A DNA stretch of 64,000 nt from Pandoraea terrae (lineage in GTDB: Bacteria; Pseudomonadota; Gammaproteobacteria; Burkholderiales; Burkholderiaceae). Positions 18,757 to 29,505 of this stretch are shown one piece after another. Within the stretch, counting starts at the first letter, position 1. Each line of letters begins with the position of its first letter. Where the stretch lies: positions 62,001 to 126,000 of the forward strand of contig NZ_CABPRZ010000017.1 of assembly GCF_902459695.1 (NCBI RefSeq). The letters are read 5' to 3'. A program made the translations under genes and the position numbers. The notes under the pieces are model-generated. The model saw only the letters and a program-made list of their open reading frames with translations. It searched no databases and had not been told where the DNA came from.

Positions 18757-20432
18757 GATGCAATCGATTCCGTTGACTGGACACTTGCGCCACCTGATGC
18801 ACGCCGCAGATAGCGCCGTATCAAGCCGTGTGTCGAACTGTCGTGATCGGCCACCTGTTCCGGGGAGGCGAACGCCGCTTCGATATGCAACGCAAGCCGT
18901 TTGCCCAATTCGACGCCCCATTGGTCGAACGAGTTGATGCGCCAGATCACGCCTTGCGTGAACACCTTGTGCTCGTAGAGTGCGATCAAGGCACCGAGCG
19001 ACCGGGGGTCGAGCTTGTCGAGGCAAATCGTATTGGTCGGGCGATTGCCGCCAAACGTGCGGTGCGGCAGCAGCGCGTGTGCATCGATCAGACACGCGTC
19101 GCCTGTCAGGCTCGCGGCCACTTCGTCGGCCGTCATACCGCGCATCAGCGCTTCGGTCTGCGCAAAACAGTTGGCCAGCAAGGCGTCGTGATGCACGGCG
19201 AGCGGATGATGTGTCTGCAGACAGACAATGAAGTCCGCCGGGATCAGCGCCGTTCCCTGATGCAGCAACTGAAAGAAGGCGTGCTGGCCGTTGGTACCCG
19301 GTGCGCCCCAGACCACTGGACCGGTCGCATAGTCCACGCGCGCGCCGTCCCGGTCGACGCATTTTCCGTTGCTCTCCATGTCGAGTTGTTGCAGATAGGC
19401 GGGAAAGCGATGCAAATACTGTTCATAGGGCGCGACCAGATGTGTGCCTGCGCCGAAGAAGTTGATATACCAATGGCCGATCAGGGCGAGGATGACCGGC
19501 ATGTTCCGCTCGAGCGGCGCCTCGGCAAAATGCCGGTCCATCGCATGTGCGCCGGCGACGAGCGCCTCGAAGTTGTCCATGCCGACACACAAGGCGATCG
19601 GCAGCCCGATCGCCGACCAGAGCGAATAGCGGCCGCCGACCCAATCCCAGAATTCGAACTGGTTGGCTGGATCGATGCCGAATGCCTGCACGGCCGGCGT
19701 ATTGGTCGACACGGCAACGAAGTGGCGCGCAATCGCGGCTTCCGGCGCGCCGCTTTGCAGGAACCACGCGCGGGCGGTGTTGGCGTTGATCAGCGTTTCG
19801 CGGGTGGTGAACGTCTTTGACGACACCACGAACAGCGTGGTCTCAGGACGCACGCGCTTGAGAACTTCCGCAATATGCGTGCTGTCGACGTTGGAGACGA
19901 AATGGAAATTCAGGTCCGGATGGGCGTAGGATTCGAGGGCATCGCACACCATGTGCGGCCCCAGGTCGGAGCCGCCGATCCCGATATTGACCACGTCCCG
20001 AATGCGCTGGCCGCCGTGACCGCGCCATACGCCATCGCGCACCTGGTCCGTAAAGCGCCGCATCTTGCGCAAGACCGCGCGAACCGCCGGCATGACGTCC
20101 TCGCCGTCGACAGTGGTGGCCACATCGCGCCGGTCGCGCAGCGCGACATGCAGCACGGCTCGATCTTCAGTGCAATTGACGTGCTGGCCGGAGAACATCG
20201 CGTCGCGCCACGTCTCGATATCGGCCTGGCGCGCCAGCGCCATCAACAACGCCAGCGTTTCCGTGGTCAGGATGTTCTTCGAGTAATCGAGAAAGATCCC
20301 GGCCGCCTCGACGGAGAAGTGATCGAAGCGCGCCGCGTCTTGCGCAAACAGATCGCGCATTGAGACATCGCCCAAGGCGGCGCGGTGCTGCGCCAGCGCA
20401 TGCCAGGCGGGGGACCGTGTGAGTATCGACAT
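18753..20432 (-). CDS. pgi: glucose-6-phosphate isomerase
   Basis: 559 residues, the usual size of bacterial Pgi. It interconverts fructose 6-phosphate and glucose 6-phosphate. Family signatures are present: [28 protein letters not shown], and [13 protein letters not shown] near the C-terminus. The reading frame is open well beyond the true start; ATG at 20432 ([15 protein letters not shown]) matches the family N-terminus. It lies between a sugar-binding protein and a sugar kinase, linking imported ketose to zwf. Confidence 0.95.
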   Translation of the reverse strand: MSILTRSPAWHALAQHRAALGDVSMRDLFAQDAARFDHFSVEAAGIFLDYSKNILTTETLALLMALARQADIETWRDAMFSGQHVNCTEDRAVLHVALRDRRDVATTVDGEDVMPAVRAVLRKMRRFTDQVRDGVWRGHGGQRIRDVVNIGIGGSDLGPHMVCDALESYAHPDLNFHFVSNVDSTHIAEVLKRVRPETTLFVVSSKTFTTRETLINANTARAWFLQSGAPEAAIARHFVAVSTNTPAVQAFGIDPANQFEFWDWVGGRYSLWSAIGLPIALCVGMDNFEALVAGAHAMDRHFAEAPLERNMPVILALIGHWYINFFGAGTHLVAPYEQYLHRFPAYLQQLDMESNGKCVDRDGARVDYATGPVVWGAPGTNGQHAFFQLLHQGTALIPADFIVCLQTHHPLAVHHDALLANCFAQTEALMRGMTADEVAASLTGDACLIDAHALLPHRTFGGNRPTNTICLDKLDPRSLGALIALYEHKVFTQGVIWRINSFDQWGVELGKRLALHIEAAFASPEQVADHDSSTHGLIRRYLRRASGGASVQSTESIAS

Positions 20433-20482
20433 GATGAGTTGCTGATGGTGAAGGGGGCAGTTTGGAATGAAAGCCGGTCGCG

Positions 20483-21442
20483 CTAGCGCGGCGCGGACCA
20501 GCCCTTGTAGGCCGGCAGGTTTTCGCGCGTCACCAGCATGCTGGGGATCAATACCATTGGATTGGATGGCGGCTTGCCATTCATCAGGTCGTAGCCGATA
20601 TTGACCGCCATCTGCGCCATTGCCCACGGATCCTGGCTGGCCGATGCCTGGATCAGCGTGTCGCTCTTGAGCGCTGCTTCGACGTCTGGCGCGCCGTCCA
20701 CCGAGGCGATCACGATCCCCCTGCGATTGAATTGTCTGGCGGCCAAATCGCTGCCGATCGCTTGCGGATCGTTGATGGTAAACACCGCATCGATTTTCGG
20801 GAAGCGCGTCAGGTAACCCTGCATGGCGTTCAGGCCGCCTTCGCGCGAGCCCTTGCCGTCCTGATCGTCGGACAGGACCTTGATGCCGGGATTTTTCGCC
20901 AATACCGCCTTGCAACCGTTCACCCGATCCAGCACGGCGGAGACGGGAGGGCCGTTCTCGATAATCACATTTCCCTTCCCGTTCAATTTCCTGGCGACGT
21001 ACTCGCACGACAACGCACCGGCCTGGATATTGTTGGTCTGCACCGTGGCATCGGCGCCTGCCGCCGCCACGTCGACGGCGACCACCACGATGCCGGCGGC
21101 CCGCGCCCGTTTCACCGCCGGTTCAATAGCTTTCGGGTCGGCGGCATTGAGCACGATTAAATCGACATGAGATGAAATGAAATTATCGATCTGGTTGAAC
21201 TGCTTGTTCAGATCGTAATCCGCTGACATGGCGATGACTTTGACACCGGGATTCAGTTGGTGCGCGCGTGCTTCGACCCCTTTCGCGATGGCGACGAAAT
21301 AGGGATTGCCCAGCGATCCGACGCTCACGCCGACCGACTTGAGAGGCTTGGTGGATGCCGGGGCGGCGTGCGCCACCGGCGCCGCGCACGCCACGGCGCA
21401 GATCAGCGCGGCGCAGGCAAGGGTGAGTCGTTGATGCAGCAT
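20483..21442 (-). CDS. periplasmic sugar-binding protein of the RbsB/FrcB type
   Basis: 319 residues with a signal peptide (hydrophobic stretch, cleavage near AHA-APAS at about residue 26). The mature protein starts [20 protein letters not shown] and has the two-lobe periplasmic-binding fold of ribose/fructose/galactose binding proteins ([24 protein letters not shown]). It captures the sugar for the permease and ATPase encoded just upstream. The sugar is inferred from the neighbouring fructokinase-like gene and pgi. Confidence 0.88.
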   Translation of the reverse strand: MLHQRLTLACAALICAVACAAPVAHAAPASTKPLKSVGVSVGSLGNPYFVAIAKGVEARAHQLNPGVKVIAMSADYDLNKQFNQIDNFISSHVDLIVLNAADPKAIEPAVKRARAAGIVVVAVDVAAAGADATVQTNNIQAGALSCEYVARKLNGKGNVIIENGPPVSAVLDRVNGCKAVLAKNPGIKVLSDDQDGKGSREGGLNAMQGYLTRFPKIDAVFTINDPQAIGSDLAARQFNRRGIVIASVDGAPDVEAALKSDTLIQASASQDPWAMAQMAVNIGYDLMNGKPPSNPMVLIPSMLVTRENLPAYKGWSAPR

Positions 21443-21526
21443 GGTTGTCTCCAGACCGGACGTAGTGATTGGCGATACAAAGCGTTACCGGTTCCGCTTC
21501 ATGTGCGCAGTCTTGACGAACTCGGC

Positions 21527-22564
21527 TCAGGTGCGCGCCGAGCCGCGTTGGCGGTAACGATCGAGTGCCACGGCGCCGATGATGACCAGACCCTTGACGA
21601 TGTACTGCCAGATGTCGGACACGCCCAGCAGGACCAGACCGTTCGACAACACCGCGATGATCAGCGCGCCGATCAGGGTACCGACGATGGAACCCACCCC
21701 GCCGACGAAGCTGGTACCGCCGAGAATTACCGCGGCGATGGCGTCGAGCTCATAGGATTGACCCAGTTGCAGGCCATTGGCGGCATACAGGCGCGCGGCC
21801 GACATCAGCGCGCCGAGTCCGGCCAGCAACCCGGATACGCCGTACACGAAAACCTGCACCGCCCACACCTTGATGCCGGACAGGCGCGCGGCTTCCGGGT
21901 TGCCGCCCACGGCATAGACCTGCACGCCAATCACCGTGCGACGCAGAATGAACCAGGACACCGCCGTGACCGCGAGCGCAATCCACACCAGCCACGGCAT
22001 GCCCAGCACAGAGCCGTTGCCGATGAAGGCAAACGGCAATTCCGGGTTGAACACCGTGGCGTCGTGACCTAACAGACGGGCGATGCCACGCACCGCGGTC
22101 AGGGCCCCCAGCGTAACGATGAACGGCGGCAAGCGCAGAAAGGCAATCAGCACACCGTTGACGGTGCCGAACAACAGCCCCACGCCCAGCGCCGCCGGGA
22201 TTCCCAGCAAGCCCCAGCCGGGAACGTTGGAGACCAGCATGGCGCATACCGCCGCTGCCGCCAGCACCGCCCCCACTGACAAATCGATGCCGCCGGTGAG
22301 AATCACGAACGTCATGCCTGCGGCGAGGACGATATTGATCGACGCCTGCTGCGCCACGATCGACAGGTTTTGCCAACTGCCGAAGCCATCTGCCATGGCA
22401 GCGAAACCCGCGCAGAGCAACAATAGCACCGGCAGCATGCCGAGCGAGCGCGTGAGTTCCTGCATGCGCTCCTTACGTTCACGCGCAGATTCGCTGCGCG
22501 CCTGGTGAGTGCCCTGGCCGGCAGGCATGGCGTTGGCCTCAGGCTGTCCTGCGGTATGTCTCAT
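21527..22564 (-). CDS. sugar ABC transporter permease (RbsC/FrcC type)
   Basis: 345 residues with about 10 hydrophobic segments after a 35-residue polar N-terminus. Family motifs include AGMTFVILTGGIDLSVG and the late cytoplasmic loop ELDAIAAVILGGTSFVGG, typical of RbsC-like permeases. It pairs with the ATPase gene 48 bases upstream and the binding protein gene downstream. Confidence 0.9.
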   Translation of the reverse strand: MRHTAGQPEANAMPAGQGTHQARSESARERKERMQELTRSLGMLPVLLLLCAGFAAMADGFGSWQNLSIVAQQASINIVLAAGMTFVILTGGIDLSVGAVLAAAAVCAMLVSNVPGWGLLGIPAALGVGLLFGTVNGVLIAFLRLPPFIVTLGALTAVRGIARLLGHDATVFNPELPFAFIGNGSVLGMPWLVWIALAVTAVSWFILRRTVIGVQVYAVGGNPEAARLSGIKVWAVQVFVYGVSGLLAGLGALMSAARLYAANGLQLGQSYELDAIAAVILGGTSFVGGVGSIVGTLIGALIIAVLSNGLVLLGVSDIWQYIVKGLVIIGAVALDRYRQRGSART

Positions 22565-22612
22565 GTCATCCTCCTGGTAGTTTTTGACGGACGGCGTAGC
22601 GCCCTGACCGAA

Positions 22613-24172
22613 TCAAGCGGCCTTATCGGGTATCTCGCGGCCGGCACCGGTCGCCAATGCGATGATGGCTTCCTGGGTCATGGCTTGGCCGGTGTCGCCC
22701 CCCAGCTCGCCGGCCAGCTCCCCTTCCCTCATCACCAGCACGCGATCCGCCACGCCAACGATTTCCGGGAGTTCACTGGAAATCACGATCACGCCCACGC
22801 CGGACTCGGCGAGTTCATTGATGATCCGATAGATCTCGGATTTCGCGCCGATGTCCACCCCACGGGTCGGCTCATCCAGGATCAGAATGCGCGGCTTGGT
22901 CTCGAGCAAACGTGACAGCAACACCTTCTGTTGATTTCCGCCGGACAGCGTGCCGACTGCGATGCGCGCATGCGGCACGCGGATCGCCAGCGAACGGATC
23001 GCCTCATTGGCACGCCCGGCGCCGCGCGTCAGATTGAGCACGCCGCCGGCCCGGGCATCACGGCCGCACACGGCGACGTTGATGTTGTCGCGCACGCTCA
23101 TGTCGAGGAACAGGCCGTGCCCCTTGCGGTCCTCGGTGAGATACACGATTCCGGCATTGATGGCATCGCGCGGCGTGCGCAATACGACCGGCTTGCCGTC
23201 GATCAGGACCTCGCCTCGAACACGCCGCGCCGCGCCGAAAATGAGGCGGGCCAATTCGGTGCGTCCGGCACCGACCAGCCCCGCAAGACCGAGGACTTCG
23301 CCGGCGTGCAGCACGAAGCTGCAACCGCGTACCCGGCCGGCGTCGGCCAGCCCGCGCACCGCAAGTATTTCCCTGCCCGGCGCGTAGGCTGTGTGCTGCT
23401 TGGTGTAGAAACCCGAGATGTCACGCCCTACCATCATCTTGACGAGGTTCTGCGCCGACAAATCTGCGCGCTCGAGCGTGCCGACATAGGTGCCGTCGCG
23501 CAATACGCTGACGCGATCGGAAAGCTCATAGATTTCCGACATGCGATGACTGATATAGATGATCGCCAACCCTTCGCTGCGCAACTGGCGGATCAGTTCA
23601 AACAGTCGGTCGGTTTCGCGCGACGATAGCGGCGTAGTGGGTTCGTCCATCACGAGAATACGGGCTTGACCATGCACTGCGCGGGCAATTTCCACCAGTT
23701 GCCGCTCGGCGATCGACAGATCGTCTACCCGTGTGTGGGGGCTGAAACGGGCGCCAAGCCGCTGCAATACACTGGCACAACCGATCTCCATCGCCTTGCG
23801 GTCGATCATGCCCCAACGCCCGCCGCCACGGCGCAACTCCCGGCCCAGGTAGATATTCTCGGCGACGGTGAGATTGGGGGCGAGGCTCATCTCCTGATAG
23901 ATGACCGCAATGCCCAACGATCGCGCCGTCAGCGGATCGTCGATGTCGACCCGCTCGGCACCGATCAGGATCTCACCGCCCGCGTCGGCACGCTGGGCAC
24001 CGGACAGGATTCTCATCAAGGTGGATTTGCCGGCGCCGTTCTCGCCCATCAGCGCGTGCACTTCGCCGGCGCGCACGCTCAGGCATACATCGCGCAGCGC
24101 GCGCACGCCGCCGAAGGTCTTGGAAATGCCGCGCATTTCCAGCAGCGCGGGCGCGATGTCATGCGGCTTCAT
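22613..24172 (-). CDS. sugar ABC transporter ATPase (RbsA type, two nucleotide-binding domains)
   Basis: 519 residues with two ATPase domains in tandem. The first has a full Walker A (GENGAGKST) and a Walker B ([12 protein letters not shown]); the second has the degenerate [10 protein letters not shown] typical of RbsA/MglA, and [19 protein letters not shown] with [12 protein letters not shown]. It drives sugar import. ATG at 24172 is chosen because GAGGAGGG precedes it; it overlaps the end of the ROK gene by 14 bases, so the regulator and transporter are cotranscribed. Confidence 0.92.
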   Translation of the reverse strand: MKPHDIAPALLEMRGISKTFGGVRALRDVCLSVRAGEVHALMGENGAGKSTLMRILSGAQRADAGGEILIGAERVDIDDPLTARSLGIAVIYQEMSLAPNLTVAENIYLGRELRRGGGRWGMIDRKAMEIGCASVLQRLGARFSPHTRVDDLSIAERQLVEIARAVHGQARILVMDEPTTPLSSRETDRLFELIRQLRSEGLAIIYISHRMSEIYELSDRVSVLRDGTYVGTLERADLSAQNLVKMMVGRDISGFYTKQHTAYAPGREILAVRGLADAGRVRGCSFVLHAGEVLGLAGLVGAGRTELARLIFGAARRVRGEVLIDGKPVVLRTPRDAINAGIVYLTEDRKGHGLFLDMSVRDNINVAVCGRDARAGGVLNLTRGAGRANEAIRSLAIRVPHARIAVGTLSGGNQQKVLLSRLLETKPRILILDEPTRGVDIGAKSEIYRIINELAESGVGVIVISSELPEIVGVADRVLVMREGELAGELGGDTGQAMTQEAIIALATGAGREIPDKAA

Positions 24173-25409
24173 GGCTACCCTCCTCTGGTTGGACGTCCGC
24201 GCCTTTGAGCACCCCGGCGCGTGGCGAGAAATTGAAAAACATCGGCAGGCTGGCCGCGCCGATGGCGCCGGCGTCCGAGCCAAACGTGCCGCGCACCAGC
24301 GCCGGCACGTCGCGCGCCTCGGGGACGGACGCGCTCATCTCGCGGTGCAGGCGTTTCATCAAGGTGTCGATCAGCCCACCGTCGACGTCGGCATCGAACA
24401 CGACCACCGGGACGTCGATCATGCACAACGCAGCACGCAGCGCCGGCGCCAGGGCATCGATGCAGTCATCGAGCCATTCGTCCACCGCGGGAACACCACG
24501 CGCGATCAGCTTTTCCAGATCGGCACGGTTCTCGACCGTCTCCCCGCAATACTGGAGATGGCGAACCAGGGGGTTCAGCGATGCGCGCGACAACAGGATG
24601 TCCCACTTTCCAGCCGGTTGCGGGGCCGACGGCAGGCGACTCGGGGGAACCGGCATGACGGCAACGTCGCCCGCGTTGCCGCTGCTGCCGCGCAGGCAAT
24701 CGCCATCCACCGCAATGCCGCAGCCGATGACGGGTCCGAGGAACAGGTAGAGAAAATCGTTGCACTGACGCCCACGCCCATAGAACAACTCGGCGATTGC
24801 GGCGGCGTTGCCGTCGTTTTCGCTGAAGACCGGCAGCCCGGTCATTTGCGCCAGTTCGGCGGAAAAGTCGATTTCGTCCCACGCACGAAAAGTCTCGGCC
24901 GGCAAACCCAGCTCACGCAGCCAACTGCCCAGGTTGTACGGCTGGGCGACACCGATCCCTGCGAGCCGTTCGCGCTCGTCATGCGCCAGCCCGAGAAGCA
25001 TCGCCTGAATGTCGCGATGCACAATCTCCAGCGCTTGCGTCGGATGCGGCAAGCGCATGTCATGCGCATTGCGGGCGAGCACCTTGCCTTCGAAATTGAC
25101 CAGCACCGTCTCCATGCTGGTGCGGTCAAGCCGTACCCCGATGCCGAACGCCCCCATGGGATTCAAGCGAATCAGCGATGCCGGCTGTCCCCGCTGCCCC
25201 GCCACGCGGCGCCCCGTGAATTCAATCAGCTTGGCATCGGAGAGCGCACTGATCATGCTGCCGACGGCGGTATTCGTGAGGTTGGCCAGACGCGCCAGAT
25301 CCGCCTTGGAAGCATCGCCGGCACGGCGTAACGCTTGCAACAACAGGCGCTCGTTATAACGTCGGACGTTGGCCGAATTGCTGCCCCGGCCGCTGGGAAG
25401 GGCTTTCAT
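24159..25409 (-). CDS. ROK-family transcriptional regulator of the sugar locus
   Basis: 416 residues. An N-terminal winged helix-turn-helix (about residues 15-70: [20 protein letters not shown], then [13 protein letters not shown]) precedes a ROK sugar-kinase-like domain. The segment [17 protein letters not shown] recalls ROK repressors, but the canonical zinc-binding CGxxGCxE run is absent, so it is likely a sensor rather than a kinase. ATG at 25409 sits behind AGGAG. It heads the sugar operon, as FrcR does in rhizobial fructose loci, and is probably an autoregulating repressor released by the sugar. Confidence 0.88.
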   Translation of the reverse strand: MKALPSGRGSNSANVRRYNERLLLQALRRAGDASKADLARLANLTNTAVGSMISALSDAKLIEFTGRRVAGQRGQPASLIRLNPMGAFGIGVRLDRTSMETVLVNFEGKVLARNAHDMRLPHPTQALEIVHRDIQAMLLGLAHDERERLAGIGVAQPYNLGSWLRELGLPAETFRAWDEIDFSAELAQMTGLPVFSENDGNAAAIAELFYGRGRQCNDFLYLFLGPVIGCGIAVDGDCLRGSSGNAGDVAVMPVPPSRLPSAPQPAGKWDILLSRASLNPLVRHLQYCGETVENRADLEKLIARGVPAVDEWLDDCIDALAPALRAALCMIDVPVVVFDADVDGGLIDTLMKRLHREMSASVPEARDVPALVRGTFGSDAGAIGAASLPMFFNFSPRAGVLKGADVQPEEGSHEAA

Positions 25410-25444
25410 ATGTCTCCTGTGGCGATTGGCGTCGCTCACTCGTT

Positions 25445-25473
25445 ATTAATTAATTCACGTTGATTTATTAAAT
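25445..25473. promoter_or_regulatory. AT-rich palindromes upstream of the ROK gene
   Basis: Two palindromes, ATTAATTAAT (25445-25454) and ATTTA-T-TAAAT (25463-25473), stand out in a GC-rich region 36-64 bases before the ROK start. NagC/Mlc-type ROK repressors bind A/T-rich dyads, so this is a plausible operator and promoter. Confidence 0.5.
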
Positions 25474-25584
25474 GCGACATCCGTGCGGCTGTCAAGAATT
25501 CTGCTGGCAGGGTTTTCACTATGCGCCACCCGAAATCGGGGGATCGGTTGGGCAAAAGTGGCAGCGCCACATTCGCGCGGCATG

Positions 25585-26531
25585 TCATGCGGCGCGACAG
25601 GCGGAGAAAGTCAGGAGGGAATTCAGGAGGGAAGGCCGCGACGTGACCGAGCCGGCTGTGCGCAGGGACAGCGCGAACACGCCTGTCACACCGAATTTGT
25701 GCAACACGCTGGCGATCAGGAAGGCCGTGAAGATCGCCGAGAAACGGCTCCACGAATAGACAAAGCCGACGGCACGCGCGCGGATGCCGGTCGGGAACAG
25801 CTCGGTCTGATACGCGTGGTAGCTGTACGAAATCATGTTGCCGGCCAGGGTCAGGCAGATACCCATCGCGATCAACGCATACGACGATGTCACTTGCGAG
25901 AAGGCCAGGCCACATACGATATTCACGCCGGCCATGACGACGATCATCGTCTTGCGTTCGAACTTGTCAGCCAGCCACAGCCCGAGCAGCGGCCCGACCG
26001 GCGCAGCGAGCGCGATCACGCTGGAGTATGCAAGGCTCGTCGTCACCGTGATGCCTTGCTTGACCAGTAGCGTCGGCACCCAGTTGGCGAACCCGTAGAA
26101 GCCGACTGTCTGGCAGATGTTGAACAGGATCATCATGATCGCGCGCTTGCGGTACGGCGCCATCCATATGTCGGAAAACGAACTTTTCGGCGCCACCGGT
26201 TCGGCCGGCGCCGGGGCCGGCAGCGGCTTGCCGTACTCGGCCTGCACCTTTGCTTCGAGTGCCGACATCACACGCTCGGCTTCATCCAGGCGCCCCTTCT
26301 GCGCAAGTCAGCGCGGGCTCTCCGGCAACTGACGGCGAATCCACCACACGAAGATCGCGCCATGTGCGCCGATCAACACCACCCAGCGCCAGCCGTCCAG
26401 ACCGAGCGGGTCGCCGGCAGACGGTCCAGACGGGCGGAAATATCGCCGGCGGCAAGCACGCCGTATGCCGGGGCGGTGCCCTGTGCAGTGGGGGAAAGGA
26501 TGGACTGCGTCGAAGCTTGGGGGGATGGCAT
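25585..26531 (-). pseudogene. decayed MFS transporter
   Basis: A major-facilitator gene in pieces. The start at 26531 has a good Shine-Dalgarno (GGAG) and a typical N-terminus ending GDISARLDRLPATRSVW. Around 26430 the sequence jumps to another frame at LGLDGWRWVVLIGAHGAIFV, missing the first several membrane helices (about 130 residues in homologues, from memory). An in-frame TGA at 26308-26310 replaces the expected Trp after RRQLPESPR. The rest (LAQKGRLDEAERVMSALE ... to FGVTGVFAL) keeps the family pattern, then the C-terminus diverges. No functional transporter can be made. It lies downstream of the aconitase-like gene and was probably its partner for a di- or tricarboxylate. Confidence 0.85.
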
Positions 26532-26600
26532 AAAAAGTCTCCGTTGCCTGTCCGTTCATTGCCGGACTTCATTGTGTTCGGCCTGACAGGCACCCGCCCG

Positions 26601-28553
26601 TCAGGCCGCGTATTGCCGGCGCAGGTCGTCGAAGCTGACGATGTGTCCCGCCAACGCGCTGGCCGCCACCGTGTAGGGGCTTGCGAGCCAGACGTTGCCC
26701 GGTCCCGAGCGCCCCGGAAAATTTCGGTTGATGGCGCTGATCGTGACTTCATCGGCGCGCGTGGACTGACCGGGGCCGCAATTCGCGCAAGCGCCGCAGC
26801 CGGGCATGATGAGCGTGACGCCAGCCGCCTCGAACGTCGGCAGATAGCCCTGCGCCTCACAATAGGCGCGCACGTCCATCGTGCCGAATTGCAGGAACAG
26901 GCGTTTCCCGGCGGGCACCTTGAGGCCATGATCGAGCCCCCACCGCAGGACTTCGTGGTAATCGTCGAAGTCTTCACGCTTGCCTGCCGTGCATGACCCG
27001 CCGTAGGCGATATCAATCGGCACCGGCCCGCCCTCCTGCGCCAACGCGGCGACGGACACGCCGTTGCCCGGGTCGCCCGGCCGGGCGAGCATGGGCGTGA
27101 GCGAATCGGCATCGATGCGAATGACGTCGCGGTACACGGCGTGGGCATCGCTCTTCATCCAGCTTTCGAGGGCGAAATCGACACCGCGGCGTGATTTCAG
27201 GAACGCGACGGTGGTTTCGTCCGGCGCGACGATACCCGTAAAGCCGCCGAGTTCGGCAACCATGTTGGTCAACGTGGCGCGCTCGTCGATCGACATCGCG
27301 GCGATCGCGCTGCCGGTGTATTCGAATACGAGTCCGATCGCGCCACCGTTGCGGATCGCATCGAGATGGAGCAAATGCAGCACGACATCCTTGGCGGTCA
27401 CACCGGGACGCAAACGCCCATCGACCTGGACCTTCAGCGTTTCAGGTACCTTGCAGCGCACGTAGCCGGTCACCCAGCTATTGGCGATGTCCGTGGCGCC
27501 GGCGCCGAACGCGAGACAGCCGAGCGCCCCCGCGTGCGGTGTGTGCGAGTCCGTACCGACCGCGACCTGCCCGGGCAAGGCGTACTGCTCGGCCATGAGG
27601 GCATGGCAGATGCCGTCCGAGCCGGGCGAGTCCGGCAACTGCCCGTGCGCGCGGACCGGGTACTGCCTGGAGAAGCGGCGATGGCCTTCCATGAGGTTAT
27701 CGACGCCGGCGAGCAGCCCCTGCTTGACGTGCGGAAAACTTTGCGGCGCAAGGATCAGGTGATCCTGGAACGCGATGATGTGATCGGGCTTGTAAAGCGG
27801 TGCGGGTTCGCCGAAGGCACGATGCATCAAGTGCGCGCACATGCCGGTGAAGTAGTCGTGTGAAAATCGCCAGTCGGCGCCGATGAAGACGCCGTCGCCG
27901 CGCTCGGCCGACGGTGTGGCCGGATGCAGGCGGCGCGCGATGATTTTTTCGACCAGCGTGCGCGCGCGGCCGTCGGCGGGGATTTCGCGCGGTTGCGGGG
28001 CGGGCCACTGCGCGAACTTGCTGTAGGCGAGCAAGCCGCCGCTGCGGATGACTTGCTGGGTAAGCGCGTCGCGGCCTTTGAGGAATTCCGTGATCGGAAT
28101 GGCTTCCCCCGCGAGAATCCGGTCAAGCACGCCGAAGTCGGTCGTCGTGAGAATGCCAATGTTGTCGCAGTTCTGCTGATAGATACGTTCGAAACTTTCG
28201 GCGACGATCAGCCGGATCCCCGCCGACAGCTCTGCGAGCGGGCTCGATTCGCGCGACGACCCTTTGCCGTACCGCTTGCCGGCGACGGTGATCTGGAAAC
28301 CGCCATTGCGGATGTCATTCTCGCCGATCGGCAACGCGTCGCCGGCCTTGAAGCCGACGTACGGATATTGGCCGAGCCGCTCGTCGTACGTCAGCATGAC
28401 CGTGACGGGCGTGATTTCGTCGGTCGAGACGTTGTCGCGAAGCGCGCCGGCCTCCGCTCGGGTGAGCGGCTGGCCGGCGAGCTGCTTGCGGACGATGGCC
28501 GGGTCTTGCGAAAGGTAAAGGACGCGGCCGTCGAAACGAATATTGTCTTCCAT
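26601..28553 (-). CDS. aconitase-family hydro-lyase with N-terminal swivel domain
   Basis: 650 residues. The swivel (small-subunit) domain comes first (NVSTDEITPV, GKRYGKGSSRESSPLAELSA at about residues 90-115), followed by the 4Fe-4S dehydratase domain (VGTDSHTPHAGALGCLAFGA, GGSCTAGKREDFDDY, PGCGACANCGPGQ). The cysteines in GSC and CGAC-NC supply the cluster ligands. The order is the reverse of AcnA and resembles AcnB without its N-terminal HEAT-like domain, or a fused LeuD-LeuC. It should be a stereospecific hydratase of a tricarboxylate or related acid; the substrate is unknown. Its transporter partner downstream is a pseudogene, and a LysR gene lies nearby. Confidence 0.85.
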   Translation of the reverse strand: MEDNIRFDGRVLYLSQDPAIVRKQLAGQPLTRAEAGALRDNVSTDEITPVTVMLTYDERLGQYPYVGFKAGDALPIGENDIRNGGFQITVAGKRYGKGSSRESSPLAELSAGIRLIVAESFERIYQQNCDNIGILTTTDFGVLDRILAGEAIPITEFLKGRDALTQQVIRSGGLLAYSKFAQWPAPQPREIPADGRARTLVEKIIARRLHPATPSAERGDGVFIGADWRFSHDYFTGMCAHLMHRAFGEPAPLYKPDHIIAFQDHLILAPQSFPHVKQGLLAGVDNLMEGHRRFSRQYPVRAHGQLPDSPGSDGICHALMAEQYALPGQVAVGTDSHTPHAGALGCLAFGAGATDIANSWVTGYVRCKVPETLKVQVDGRLRPGVTAKDVVLHLLHLDAIRNGGAIGLVFEYTGSAIAAMSIDERATLTNMVAELGGFTGIVAPDETTVAFLKSRRGVDFALESWMKSDAHAVYRDVIRIDADSLTPMLARPGDPGNGVSVAALAQEGGPVPIDIAYGGSCTAGKREDFDDYHEVLRWGLDHGLKVPAGKRLFLQFGTMDVRAYCEAQGYLPTFEAAGVTLIMPGCGACANCGPGQSTRADEVTISAINRNFPGRSGPGNVWLASPYTVAASALAGHIVSFDDLRRQYAA

Positions 28554-28936
28554 GAGTCAGGAACCTCCAGAAACACAGAATAGCGGCCCAGGCGGCGCGC
28601 AGCGTTGCCGTCTCGGCATGGGCGCGTTGTCCGTTCACGATGACGGCGCCAAACGACGCGAACGCTCGCCTTGCGAACTCATGCCTTGGGAACTCCTGTT
28701 TTGGGAATATTCCGAATTCAGGCCGTTACAAATGCCGTAGCGGCAGGCGCCACAAGGCATGCCGCCCGACACCGTGTTTTCAGGCGACCGAACCGGCTAG
28801 ATTGGAAACGCGTCACTCGTACGGGTATCCCGGATGCGTGACGCACGCGCAAGACCCGGCCGTTCATTCACCCAGGGGGCGAGCGGCCGGGGATTCGCGC
28901 GTCAGACGTTCCATTCCCAATAGAGGAGTCGATGCC
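28554..28936. other. divergent intergenic region between the hydro-lyase and two small genes
   Basis: About 380 bases with no supported gene. It contains a perfect palindrome GGAATATTCC at 28704-28713 and must hold the promoters of the minus-strand hydro-lyase gene and the plus-strand small genes. Short frames here lack codon bias and ribosome-binding sites. Confidence 0.4.
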
Positions 28937-29200
28937 ATGGCATTTAATAACGTAGGGCCACTCACGTTCCTGAACCCGGGCCAAACGGCGTACTGGTGGT
29001 ATGTGAGAAATGGGGGTGAAGACTACGGCACGCAATTCGCGAGCGCCGATGTCAAGATACCGAACCTGGGCGGCGTGCATCGTGCCGACAATCAGCGTAA
29101 GGAAAAGGACAACAACGGCCACACCACGTACTTCGTGGAGATCACCAATCTCGGGCCGGGAGGCGCTTTTCACAACCTGCAAGGTGGAGGCATGGTATGA
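28937..29200 (+). CDS. small protein of unknown function
   Basis: 87 residues, no signal peptide, rich in Gly/Asn/aromatics (NVGPLTFLNPGQTAYWWY, then YGTQFASADVKIPN and TTYFVEITNLGPGGAFHNLQ). The pattern suggests a compact beta-sandwich. I do not recognise the family. A strong ribosome-binding site (GAGGAG at 28923-28928) precedes the ATG, and codon use fits the region, so it is real. Its stop overlaps the start of the next gene (ATGA), so the two probably act together. Confidence 0.75.
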   Translation: MAFNNVGPLTFLNPGQTAYWWYVRNGGEDYGTQFASADVKIPNLGGVHRADNQRKEKDNNGHTTYFVEITNLGPGGAFHNLQGGGMV

Positions 29201-29403
29201 AAATGACCGTTATCGTCAACGACCGCGGTGAACTCGTGGCCGCCCAGCAAGGCAGCGATTCCCTGCGCGGGCAAGATGCCGGACTCGTGGCCGGCCCCGG
29301 GCAGCACCTGCACGTCATCGACATCCCCGATGAGGTGAAGCAGCATCTTGCCGATCCGAAATCGTTTGCGGAACGTATTCAACCGCTGATCCCCCGCGTT
29401 TGA
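29197..29403 (+). CDS. small protein of unknown function, coupled to the preceding gene
   Basis: 68 residues: KMTVIVNDRGELVAAQQG ... GLVAGPGQHLHVIDIPDEVK ... RIQPLIPRV. Short beta strands then helix; no signal peptide. No known family recognised. The 4-base overlap with the upstream gene indicates translational coupling. A perfect hairpin follows at 29459-29491. Confidence 0.7.
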   Translation: MKMTVIVNDRGELVAAQQGSDSLRGQDAGLVAGPGQHLHVIDIPDEVKQHLADPKSFAERIQPLIPRV

Positions 29404-29458
29404 GTCCAGGTGTCACGCAGGCGCCGGGCGCTGCAGCCAATGTGGCCGCCCGCGCGCC

Positions 29459-29491
29459 CGTCCGCTTGTCCTTCTGACGGGCAAGCGGACG
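29459..29491. terminator. bidirectional hairpin between convergent genes
   Basis: CGTCCGCTTG (29459-29468) pairs perfectly with CAAGCGGACG (29482-29491), leaving a 13-base loop. It lies between the plus-strand small gene pair and the minus-strand LysR gene. No T tract on either side. Confidence 0.55.
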
Positions 29492-29505
29492 CAGCGCGGC
29501 GGCGG

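Noticed and set aside
25585-26271. 228-codon frame as an intact MFS gene
   Set aside because: It lacks the first half of the transporter; the upstream sequence holds the missing N-terminus in another frame plus an in-frame TGA, so the whole is a pseudogene.
28543-28740. 65-codon plus-strand frame in the intergenic region
   Set aside because: No ribosome-binding site, poor codon use and overlap with the start of the hydro-lyase gene.
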